NCBI RefSeq assembly: GCF_003852525.1
Contig: NZ_QAJL01000002.1
Location: 890,097-954,096 of the forward strand
Length of the DNA: 64,000 nucleotides
Reading direction: 5' to 3'
From: Pedobacter sp. KBW06
Lineage (GTDB): Bacteria; Bacteroidota; Bacteroidia; Sphingobacteriales; Sphingobacteriaceae
In this document: piece by piece, positions 26,291 through 33,544 of the stretch
How the letters are laid out: each line of letters begins with the position of its first letter
Numbering within the stretch: the stretch's first letter is position 1
Made by a program: the position numbers and the translations under genes
The notes under the pieces: generated by a model
Seen by the model: the letters and a program-made list of their open reading frames with translations, nothing else
Databases searched by the model: none
Told to the model about the DNA's origin: nothing

Positions 26291-26376
26291 GTTGCAATTT
26301 TAGCCGGGGACTAAATTACTAACTTTTTTGATTGGTATATTATTGTTTTTTCATCGGCACATATTGTTTTTAAAGG

Positions 26377-26494
26377 TTATGAAGCTATCATAAGCATATT
26401 ACTCATTGATATTTATTATTTTCAATGGTATTTATGAGCTCGCAAGCGAGGTTCATTGCTTTTTGTAAGGGTTATGCTTATGATGGTTTCATCG
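26377..26494. repeat. Long imperfect inverted repeat with internal hairpin
   Basis: Arms at 26377-26398 and 26473-26494 match as inverted repeats at 18 of 22 positions, with a perfect 12-base core (ATCATAAGCATA). Between them lies CTCGCAAGCGAG (26439-26450), a 5-bp GC stem with a two-base loop, and weaker pairings around it. It occupies the 226-bp gap between the glycosyltransferase stop and the CHRD gene start (both minus strand). It could be a non-coding structured element, a terminator without T run or a small inverted-repeat (MITE-like) element. Confidence 0.45.
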
Positions 26495-26516
26495 GTTTTT
26501 TTAGGCTTAAAATCTA

Positions 26517-27521
26517 CTAAAAGAAGCTGTATCGTAAGGACCATTTAGCATAAAAATGTCGGTAGGACCCTAAAAGAGAGAACAACAGATACCTTCCTGT
26601 CATTTTATTAACCCATTCCGGCTTATTATTTATTGCATAAGGAACAAGACCATCCACACTGGCATTGATCTGTTCTTCAGCTAAAGAAAGTGCTTTTACA
26701 TAGGGTTTATATATATGTTTGATCTGGTTTCTATTCAGACGATAAACCTTATGTGTCAGCATATAGCTGTTTTTAGAAGAATAGCTGAATCCATGGTAGT
26801 GGTAAAACACCAGGTCAAAATTTTGATTTTCCGACAAGTCCTTACACATCGCTTTACCGGAACTATTTTTAAAGGCATACTGCTGTACATTCCATGGAGC
26901 CACGCCACCACCAAGGTGTTTCAGGACATGTACGCAGGAGAATCTTTCGGTCCAGTCGTCCAGGTATTTCTGGTCTCCGAACTTATTATCCTCATATCTG
27001 CTGAAGCACCAGTCCAGGCAGGCATTTACCCACCAGTTCAAGACCGACATTCCTTCTTCCGTATTTTTGAAAGTCATAAACTGCACACAATAGATTCCGC
27101 TGGTAGCCGATTGATTGTAATCAGGTGTATACCTGTGTTCTGTAATCAATACGGACTTCTCCGCCATTTCATCAATCAGGACCTGTGGATTTTTAAAAAA
27201 CAAGAGATCGGCATCCACGTAGGTACAATGATCCAAACGGAAGGTTTCTATACAATATTTGATTGTTGAAGAAGCACAGGTCCAGCAATATTCCTGAGCA
27301 GTCCGCCCCGGCTTCACCGCCAATAACTCTTGGTTTTCAAATTCTTTCAGACTAACGATCGTTGCCCCGGGAAGCTCCAGTTTATTCAGCGCTTCAAAAC
27401 AATGCTGATCAAAAGCAAAGATGTAAAGATGAAAATCCGTGCAATGTTGCTCAAGGGAACGGTACATCGCCAGACCACGTGAAAGATAGGTGGTGTTAAA
27501 TAATGTGCAAAATTTAAGCAT
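26517..27521 (-). CDS. Glycosyltransferase, GT-A fold (GT8-like)
   Basis: A 334-residue cytoplasmic protein that begins like a nucleotide-sugar transferase (FCTLFNTTYLSRGLAMYRSL) and carries a DxD metal site, Asp103-Ala-Asp105 in YVDADLLFFKNP, characteristic of GT-A enzymes resembling family 8. No transmembrane segment or signal is seen. It overlaps the preceding methyltransferase gene by 8 bases, so the two are translated together and probably modify one glycan. No polysaccharide export or priming genes lie nearby, so the acceptor is unknown. Confidence 0.8.
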   Translation of the reverse strand: MLKFCTLFNTTYLSRGLAMYRSLEQHCTDFHLYIFAFDQHCFEALNKLELPGATIVSLKEFENQELLAVKPGRTAQEYCWTCASSTIKYCIETFRLDHCTYVDADLLFFKNPQVLIDEMAEKSVLITEHRYTPDYNQSATSGIYCVQFMTFKNTEEGMSVLNWWVNACLDWCFSRYEDNKFGDQKYLDDWTERFSCVHVLKHLGGGVAPWNVQQYAFKNSSGKAMCKDLSENQNFDLVFYHYHGFSYSSKNSYMLTHKVYRLNRNQIKHIYKPYVKALSLAEEQINASVDGLVPYAINNKPEWVNKMTGRYLLFSLLGSYRHFYAKWSLRYSFF

Positions 27522-28314
27522 CTGCTGATCGATTAATTAAGTAAAAGCCTTTATCATAGCCTGATTGAACCCCATCAATCAACATGGTTTCTTCCCCTTT
27601 GACGTAGGAGGTAAATTCAGCTATGTTATTATATTGCTCTGAAAAATGGTTTAAGAAGTTTTTTTCGTTAAAAAACCAGGATGGATAAGACGCAGGATAA
27701 ATTTCAGGAGGAACCTTTTGTAAGGTTAACCGGTCCTCTTCACCATAGTGAAAAGCGGTACGATCAAACAACAGAAACCGAAAATTATAAGCGCTGAGCT
27801 CCTGCAAAAAATCATGTGGTTTTTCCAGGTATTGAACACTTCCCGACAACACCACGAGGTCGATCTTTTTATCTGCCAGGCAAGCGTCAATGCTGCTATG
27901 GAAAGCCAGGATTCCATCTTTAAAATACTGATTCCCACATTCCACATAATGTTCCTGCTCCACGACATTCCAGCTGGCACACACCCCAGGCGTTAAAAAC
28001 TCTTTGATTTGATAATAAGTACTCCCCAGCGATCCGCCAAAGTCCAGCACATGAAGAGGTTCTTTCTTTTGATTGGCACTGTTCAGAAGAAAGGTGATCA
28101 GAGGAAACGGGTATTCTTTTTTATCGAAGACCACGGAATCACGTTCGTAAACCGCCTCTCCGTTTTTAACTTTTAATATTGCATTCTTTGTTCTTTCCAG
28201 AATTACTCCGGTGTCATAACCGTCCGTTTCTGCAGCAACTTCCTTCCAGGATGAGTAATTACCAAACCATCCATAAGGATTCTTCTTGCGTTTTGCGAAC
28301 AGATTTTTGAACAT
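27514..28314 (-). CDS. Putative SAM-dependent methyltransferase (TIGR04325-like)
   Basis: A 266-residue protein with the SAM-binding motif I LDFGGSLGSTY (about 90-100) and the N-terminal layout of the TIGR04325 methyltransferase family (YGWFGNYSSWKEVAAETDGYD). This family occurs in surface polysaccharide clusters. The gene overlaps the glycosyltransferase gene by 8 bases, which supports joint action on a glycan. It is divergent from miaB. Substrate unknown; ATG start. Confidence 0.78.
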   Translation of the reverse strand: MFKNLFAKRKKNPYGWFGNYSSWKEVAAETDGYDTGVILERTKNAILKVKNGEAVYERDSVVFDKKEYPFPLITFLLNSANQKKEPLHVLDFGGSLGSTYYQIKEFLTPGVCASWNVVEQEHYVECGNQYFKDGILAFHSSIDACLADKKIDLVVLSGSVQYLEKPHDFLQELSAYNFRFLLFDRTAFHYGEEDRLTLQKVPPEIYPASYPSWFFNEKNFLNHFSEQYNNIAEFTSYVKGEETMLIDGVQSGYDKGFYLINRSADA

Positions 28315-28416
28315 ATAATGAATTATTTAGCCTGATTTGTCTCTAAAGACAATGGATTACTAAAAAGGTCCTATATGTTGAGCAGATTTATTTTTCGGGT
28401 TTAAACCTTCTGCCAC

Positions 28417-28449
28417 TTTGTCATTTATAAATATAAATGTGTATTTTTG
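28417..28449 (+). promoter_or_regulatory. Bacteroidota-type promoter of miaB
   Basis: A -33 box TTTG (28417-28420) and a -7 box TATTTTTG (28442-28449) are separated by 21 bp, close to the published Bacteroidota consensus (TTTG, about 19-21 bp, TAnnTTTG). The start codon of miaB is 25 bp further on. This is the best two-box promoter recognised in the window. Confidence 0.65.
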
Positions 28450-28474
28450 AAGCCCAGAAAAATGTTAACCATTT

Positions 28475-29923
28475 ATGATTGATTTACAGCTAACAGATAA
28501 GACACACGATGAGGAGCGCCAGGGCGAAGCTTTAGTGATTGATGCCCCGGAGGTACGCAATGGACGAAAGCTATACATTGAAAGCTACGGGTGTCAAATG
28601 AATTTTGCAGATAGTGAGATTGTAGCCTCGATCTTAAAAGATCAGGGATTTGAGACTACAGGAGATTATCATGAAGCTGATGTAGTGTTTATCAATACCT
28701 GCTCCATACGTGAAAACGCCGAACAGCGTGTACGCAACCGTCTGTCTCAGTTCGGAGCTGAGAAACGCAGGAATCCAAAATTGGTAGTTGGCGTTTTAGG
28801 CTGTATGGCGGAACGGTTGAAATCTAAATTCCTGGAAGAAGAAAAGTTAGTGGATATGGTGGTTGGCCCTGATGCCTACCGCGACCTTCCTCAACTGATC
28901 AATCAGGTAGAAGATGGACATAAAGCCATCAATGTTTTATTGTCACGTGAGGAGACTTATGCCGACATCAGCCCGGTAAGGCTGAACGGAAATGGCATCA
29001 CTGCGTTTATTTCTATCATGCGTGGCTGCGATAACATGTGTTCTTTTTGCGTTGTTCCTTTTACGAGGGGACGTGAGCGAAGCAGGGATCCGCATTCCAT
29101 CCTCGCGGAAGCTCAGGACTTATTCGACAAAGGCTACAAAGAAGTCACTTTACTGGGACAAAATGTAGATTCCTATAAGTGGAAAGGTCCGGATGCGGAG
29201 GAAAACGCGGAGATTGAAGTCAATTTTGCCCAGCTATTGGAAAAAGTTGCCTTGATCAGTTCTGATCTGAGAATCAGGTTCTCCACCTCACATCCAAAAG
29301 ATATTACTGACGAGGTATTATATGCCATTGCCAAATATGATAACATCTGTAATTACATTCACCTGCCCGTACAGTCCGGAAGCAGCAGGGTACTGGAATT
29401 AATGAACAGAACTTATACCCGTGAATGGTACATCAACAGAATTGATGCCATCAGACGCATTATTCCAGGTTGCGCCATTTCATCTGATATCATCGCCGGC
29501 TTCTGTACAGAAACCGAGGAAGAGCACCAGGAAACGCTGACCATGATGGATTATGTAGGTTATGATTTTGCATTTACCTTTAGTTATTCGGAAAGACCGG
29601 GAACACTTGCAGCGAGAAAGCTGGAAGATGACGTTCCGGAAGAAGTAAAAAAACGCAGGTTAGCAGAAATATTACTTAAACAACAGGAAACTTCTTTGTT
29701 CCGCCTACAACAATTCGTAGGAAAAACAGTTAGGATTTTAGTGGAGGGTACTTCCAAAAAATCCGACAAGGACCTTTGCGGAAGAAATGATCAGAATGCA
29801 ATGGTTGTTTTTCCGGCAACAACGGGAGTTAAGGCTGGCCAGTATGTGAACGTTCATATAGACCGTTGTACATCGGCAACTTTATTAGGAACCATTGCAG
29901 TTGAAGTACCCGAAATTGTTTAA
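28475..29923 (+). CDS. miaB: tRNA-2-methylthio-N6-dimethylallyladenosine synthase
   Basis: A 482-residue radical-SAM methylthiotransferase acting on i6A37 in tRNAs that read UNN codons. The three cysteines of the auxiliary cluster are at Cys40 (YGCQMN), Cys76 (NTCSIRE) and Cys110 (LGCMAE); the radical SAM cluster is Cys185, Cys189 and Cys192 in RGCDNMCSFC. The C-terminal about 65 residues fit the TRAM RNA-binding domain. All essential residues are present and the length is normal. It starts at ATG behind a good promoter and is followed 18 bp later by the sigma-54 activator gene. Confidence 0.96.
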   Translation: MIDLQLTDKTHDEERQGEALVIDAPEVRNGRKLYIESYGCQMNFADSEIVASILKDQGFETTGDYHEADVVFINTCSIRENAEQRVRNRLSQFGAEKRRNPKLVVGVLGCMAERLKSKFLEEEKLVDMVVGPDAYRDLPQLINQVEDGHKAINVLLSREETYADISPVRLNGNGITAFISIMRGCDNMCSFCVVPFTRGRERSRDPHSILAEAQDLFDKGYKEVTLLGQNVDSYKWKGPDAEENAEIEVNFAQLLEKVALISSDLRIRFSTSHPKDITDEVLYAIAKYDNICNYIHLPVQSGSSRVLELMNRTYTREWYINRIDAIRRIIPGCAISSDIIAGFCTETEEEHQETLTMMDYVGYDFAFTFSYSERPGTLAARKLEDDVPEEVKKRRLAEILLKQQETSLFRLQQFVGKTVRILVEGTSKKSDKDLCGRNDQNAMVVFPATTGVKAGQYVNVHIDRCTSATLLGTIAVEVPEIV

Positions 29924-29941
29924 TTAAAAAAACAAATTACT

Positions 29942-31171
29942 TTGGACATACAAGACATTAAAAACCGGTTCGGGATCATAGGTGGCTCTCCGCTGTTGAA
30001 CCGGGCAATAGATATCGCCAGGCAAGTTGCACCAACCGACATGTCGGTCTTAATTACCGGAGAAAGCGGAAGTGGTAAAGAAGTTTTCTCTCATATCATT
30101 CACCAGATGAGTACCCGTAAACACGGGGCTTTTATTGCTGTAAACTGTGGTGCCATTCCTGAAGGAACGATAGATTCTGAATTGTTCGGACATGAAAAGG
30201 GCTCTTTTACCGGAGCTCATGAAGCCCGTAAAGGCTATTTTGAGGTGGCGAACGGCGGAACAATCTTTTTAGATGAGGTGGCTGAATTGCCCCTGGGTAC
30301 ACAGGCACGTTTGCTGAGGATTCTGGAGAGTGGGGAATATTTGCGTGTAGGTTCTTCCAAAGTACAAAAAACTGATGTGCGGATTATCGCCGCTACAAAT
30401 GTGGATGTCTATAACCGGGTGAAATCGGGAAAATTCCGGGAGGATTTATATTACCGTTTAAATACCGTTCCCCTGCGCATTCCCGCACTGCACGAAAGAA
30501 AAGAAGACATCTATCTGTTATTCCGGAAATTTTCTGCCGACTTCAGTGATAAGTACAGAAGTCCGGGCATCCAACTGGAGCCGGAAGCCATTCAGTTACT
30601 CAGTAACTACAGCTGGCCGGGAAATGTAAGACAGCTGAAAAATATTGCAGAACAAATCTGCGTGCTGGAGAAGGAACGGAACGTGACTCCTGCGGCATTG
30701 CTAAATTATATTCCAAACGAGAGTGCAAGCAACCTGCCCATGGCCATCAATGGCAGCAACAAGGAAGATTATACCGAAAGGGACATTCTTTACAAGGTGC
30801 TGTTTGACATGAAGAAGGACATGATGGAGCTGAAGAAGCTGGTCGCAGAGATTATTCAGAGCGGAGGAAATACTTCCCATATCATTGCAGACAACCCTCA
30901 TTACATCAACCAGCTTTACCAGGAGGTAGACCAGACGATTAATGAGCCTACATTTACCATCAAAAAGCCGGTTCAAAATGCACCGGTAGATTATAACTAT
31001 ACCCAGGAAGCTGAAGAAGTGGAAGAATCGTTATCCCTGATCGATAAAGAATCTGACCTGATCAAAAAGGCTTTGAAGAAACACAAGGGGAAACGTAAAT
31101 TTGCAGCACAGGAACTTGGTATTTCAGAACGCACTTTATATAGAAAAATTAAAGAGCTCAATTTAAACTAG
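29942..31171 (+). CDS. Sigma-54-dependent activator without receiver domain
   Basis: A 409-residue protein from a TTG start. It begins directly with the AAA+ domain: Walker A GESGSGKE (40-47), the sigma-54-contacting loop as GSFTGA (87-92, usual form GAFTGA) and Walker B GGTIFLDE (105-112). A middle acidic linker (about 265-365) precedes a Fis-type HTH at the C-terminus (about 370-409, KFAAQELGISERTLYRKI). No receiver, GAF or PAS domain exists, so activity must be set by level or partner. There is no in-frame ATG between the upstream in-frame stop (29921) and the TTG; the first later ATG (residue 34) would trim the domain start. It lies between miaB and lptE. Confidence 0.88.
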   Translation: MDIQDIKNRFGIIGGSPLLNRAIDIARQVAPTDMSVLITGESGSGKEVFSHIIHQMSTRKHGAFIAVNCGAIPEGTIDSELFGHEKGSFTGAHEARKGYFEVANGGTIFLDEVAELPLGTQARLLRILESGEYLRVGSSKVQKTDVRIIAATNVDVYNRVKSGKFREDLYYRLNTVPLRIPALHERKEDIYLLFRKFSADFSDKYRSPGIQLEPEAIQLLSNYSWPGNVRQLKNIAEQICVLEKERNVTPAALLNYIPNESASNLPMAINGSNKEDYTERDILYKVLFDMKKDMMELKKLVAEIIQSGGNTSHIIADNPHYINQLYQEVDQTINEPTFTIKKPVQNAPVDYNYTQEAEEVEESLSLIDKESDLIKKALKKHKGKRKFAAQELGISERTLYRKIKELNLN

Positions 31172-31241
31172 GCCGGCTAGAAAATATATTGAACAATACG
31201 CGGATGATCGCTTCATAACCGATAAAGACAAATATACCCCA

Positions 31242-31751
31242 ATGAAAAAATTATATTTCCTTTTAATCGTTACTCTCTTCAGTTCCTGTTCCATTAAGTT
31301 TAACGGAGCCTCTATTCCTGCGGAGATGAAAACTATTAATATTATGTTTTTTGAAAACAATGCGCCATTGGTAGTTCCTAATATGGCCAGTAAGTTTACC
31401 GAAAACTTAAGAAACAGGATTCGTAACCAGACCAGCCTGAATATGACCACGAATGAGGCCCACGGCATTTTCTCCGGGACGATTACGAATTATGATATCC
31501 GCCCAACGACGATGCAGGATGCCAACACCCGCGGAGTAGCAACAACCGGAACCAACAGGATGAGCATCTCTGTAAGTGTTAAATACACGAATAACCTGAA
31601 TCCGAAACTGAGTTTCGAAGAATCTTTTGAGCGGCACCTGGATTTCCCTACAGCAGGGCAAAGTTTCCAGTCTCAGGAACCAGGTCTGATAGATCAGGTT
31701 CTTACGCTCCTGACAGAGGATATTTTTAACCGTGCATTTGCAAATTGGTAG
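31242..31751 (+). CDS. lptE: LptE-like LPS-assembly lipoprotein
   Basis: A 169-residue lipoprotein with lipobox FSSC (Cys16). The pattern of beta-strands and the segment SIPAEMKTINIMFFENNAPLV, with a C-terminal amphipathic helix, matches the Bacteroidota LptE family, the plug protein of the LptD lipopolysaccharide translocon at the outer membrane. The neighbour order activator, lptE, TPR protein, secG supports a housekeeping envelope role. ATG start. Confidence 0.82.
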   Translation: MKKLYFLLIVTLFSSCSIKFNGASIPAEMKTINIMFFENNAPLVVPNMASKFTENLRNRIRNQTSLNMTTNEAHGIFSGTITNYDIRPTTMQDANTRGVATTGTNRMSISVSVKYTNNLNPKLSFEESFERHLDFPTAGQSFQSQEPGLIDQVLTLLTEDIFNRAFANW

Positions 31752-31782
31752 AAATTGAGATTTCAATTGTTAACTTAGCGAC

Positions 31783-32856
31783 GTGGAGCAGGAAATAGAC
31801 ATTAGACAAGAACTGGCAGTATTACTAGCGGAACCGGAAAAGGTAAGACCCGAACATGCGCCTATGCTGAAAGACCTGGTATCATTATATCCTTATTTCC
31901 AGCCATTGCATCTTTTACTTGCCAGAGCGAGTGCAGCAGATCCAGAAAAGAACAACTATTTGGCTACTGCCGCTTTATACACCAATGGACAGTTACTTCA
32001 CAACTTCCTTTACGAGCCGGATTACCTGACAGAACAGGTGTTCAATATAGTTTTTTCACCTGCTTTTGATCAGCTCAGCAATCAGCCTGAGGCCTTAGAC
32101 GAAGCAGTTCTTGACGAAGTTCCTTCGGAATCTGATGAAGTTTATACAACAGCAGCGGCAGAAATCGAAACGGAAAGCACCTCCGATCAGGAAAAGGTAG
32201 CAGATGATTTTGTGCTGGAGAATATCGTATCTACAGACTTTTTCGCTTTCCAGGAGAACTTTAGCCCGGAGCCTGCACCAGAAGAGCTGCCAGAGGAAAG
32301 CACAGACCTGGGCGCATTGCAGGAAGGCGAACAAAAGGAAGAACCTGTAGTGATCAGCAAATACGATGACGACCAGCTACCTTATACCTTTCTCTGGTGG
32401 TTACATAAAACAAGAAAAGAATATCAGCAGATCTTCCAGCCATACGTTACGCTTAAAAAGGAACCTGCAGTTCAAACCGGAACACCAAATGAGTTGCAAC
32501 AGCAATATGTAGAACACATTTTCCACCTTCAGAGTCCTTTTACAGAAGCAGGGGAAAGTGACTACAACCCTTCTGGTTTACGGAACGCACACAAAGGAAC
32601 CGACATTATAGAGAGCTTCCTGAAAAACGATCCGCAGATCAGCCCTCCAAACGCAGAGCAGATCAATACAGAGAACAAAGCGAAAAAGAGTGCAGAAGAC
32701 CATAATGACCTCGTATCTGAAACCCTGGCAAAGATCTATATTGAGCAAATGCTTTATGACAAGGCCATAGAGACTTATGAAAAATTAAGTTTGAAGTTTC
32801 CAGAAAAAAGCCGTTACTTTGCCGACCTTATCCAATCCATAGAAAAGAAAATTTAA
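31783..32856 (+). CDS. Acidic TPR-like protein of unknown function
   Basis: A 357-residue protein from a GTG start 31 bp after lptE. The N-terminal about 90 residues are helical (LVSLYPYFQPLHLLLARASA), the middle (about 105-195) is a low-complexity acidic stretch rich in Glu, Ala and Ser, and the C-terminus has one clear TPR-like helix pair (LAKIYIEQMLYDKAIETYEK LSLKFPEK, about 310-350). No signal peptide or membrane segment. A cytoplasmic scaffold or adaptor is possible. It is followed by secG after 14 bp; this gene is often seen between lptE and secG in Bacteroidota, but no function is established that I know of. Confidence 0.7.
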   Translation: MEQEIDIRQELAVLLAEPEKVRPEHAPMLKDLVSLYPYFQPLHLLLARASAADPEKNNYLATAALYTNGQLLHNFLYEPDYLTEQVFNIVFSPAFDQLSNQPEALDEAVLDEVPSESDEVYTTAAAEIETESTSDQEKVADDFVLENIVSTDFFAFQENFSPEPAPEELPEESTDLGALQEGEQKEEPVVISKYDDDQLPYTFLWWLHKTRKEYQQIFQPYVTLKKEPAVQTGTPNELQQQYVEHIFHLQSPFTEAGESDYNPSGLRNAHKGTDIIESFLKNDPQISPPNAEQINTENKAKKSAEDHNDLVSETLAKIYIEQMLYDKAIETYEKLSLKFPEKSRYFADLIQSIEKKI

Positions 32857-32870
32857 CCATATAACCTATT

Positions 32871-33230
32871 ATGCTTTTTTTAATTATTTTATTAATCATT
32901 GTCTGCATCGCCTTAGCGCTATTTGTTTTGATACAAAACCCTAAAGGTGGTGGCCTTGCAACAGGTGGATCAGGCAGCAACATGTTTGGCGTTCAACGTA
33001 CTGGTGACGTTCTTGAAAAAGGTACCTGGGTATTATTAGCATTGATCGTAGTGCTTACTTTGTCAATTACTACCATTGCGAAATCCGGTGGCTCTGCTTC
33101 GGCAGTAGATTCTAAAATTCAGGAACACCTGGATAAGATCCCTACTCCATCACCACTTGGAACAACTGCACCTGCTGGTCAGGCACCTGCTACAGCAACT
33201 CCTGCAGCCGGAGATAGCACAAAGAAATAA
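32871..33230 (+). CDS. secG: Preprotein translocase subunit SecG
   Basis: A 119-residue inner membrane protein with two transmembrane helices (about 1-20 and 52-72) joined by the conserved cytoplasmic loop (NPKGGGLATGGSGSNMFG), which identifies SecG. The C-terminal 30 residues are Pro/Ala/Thr-rich, a common extension in Bacteroidota. It belongs to the SecYEG channel. Followed 16 bp later by a strong terminator. Confidence 0.93.
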   Translation: MLFLIILLIIVCIALALFVLIQNPKGGGLATGGSGSNMFGVQRTGDVLEKGTWVLLALIVVLTLSITTIAKSGGSASAVDSKIQEHLDKIPTPSPLGTTAPAGQAPATATPAAGDSTKK

Positions 33231-33246
33231 GTTTTTACACAATCAT

Positions 33247-33286
33247 AAAAAAAGCCATCTGAATGTACATTCAGATGGCTTTTTTT
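33247..33286. terminator. Symmetrical 40-bp terminator after secG
   Basis: Seven A residues, a 13-bp perfect stem (GCCATCTGAATGT / ACATTCAGATGGC) and seven T residues form a nearly perfect 40-bp palindrome. It can terminate transcription from either side and separates secG from the SusC/SusD unit. Confidence 0.95.
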
Positions 33287-33295
33287 ATGATGTAA

Positions 33296-33315
33296 ATTCT
33301 GCAGACATGCAGAAT
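33296..33315 (+). repeat. Perfect 8-bp hairpin downstream of the secG terminator
   Basis: ATTCTGCA (33296-33303), loop GACA and TGCAGAAT (33308-33315) pair perfectly. No T run follows. Possible backup terminator or leader element. Confidence 0.4.
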
Positions 33316-33483
33316 CTATAAAAATTAGGGTAATGGATTTTAAGAAGGTGTTTTTAACCCACCTTAAAGCAATATAATTATTATTTTATATAAAAAACAA
33401 TTATTGAACATAATTCGTACAATTTCCATTTTTATATAAAAATCTTCACCTATTAAATATATTATTCATTAAATTTAATTATG

Positions 33484-33513
33484 GCCGGATGAATCTAATC
33501 ATGTCTATCCGGC
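33484..33513 (+). promoter_or_regulatory. Inverted repeat in the SusC/SusD leader
   Basis: GCCGGAT (33484-33490) and ATCCGGC (33507-33513) pair perfectly around a 16-base spacer. It ends 31 bp before the SusC start in an otherwise AT-rich leader, so it is likely in the transcribed leader and could be a hairpin affecting expression or an operator. Confidence 0.45.
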
Positions 33514-33544
33514 TTGCTATTAACTAACCCTAACCCTATTGTTT

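Larger units (their letters stand above)
33231..33544. other. Intergenic region between secG and the SusC gene
   Basis: This 314-bp gap contains the secG terminator (33247-33286), a second perfect short hairpin (33296-33315), an imperfect hairpin AAGGTG/CACCTT (33345-33350 and 33360-33365), a very AT-rich stretch (about 33370-33480) and a GCCGGAT inverted repeat (33484-33513). No convincing small gene was seen. The AT-rich part probably holds the SusC/SusD promoter, though no TTTG/TAnnTTTG pair is clear. Confidence 0.6.

Noticed and set aside
26715..27269. 184-codon plus-strand frame within the glycosyltransferase gene
   Set aside because: Shadow of the real gene, which has a DxD motif and overlaps its partner.
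33521..33540. Telomere-like CCCTAA units before the SusC start
   Set aside because: Only about two units, too short to mean anything and probably chance in an AT-rich leader.
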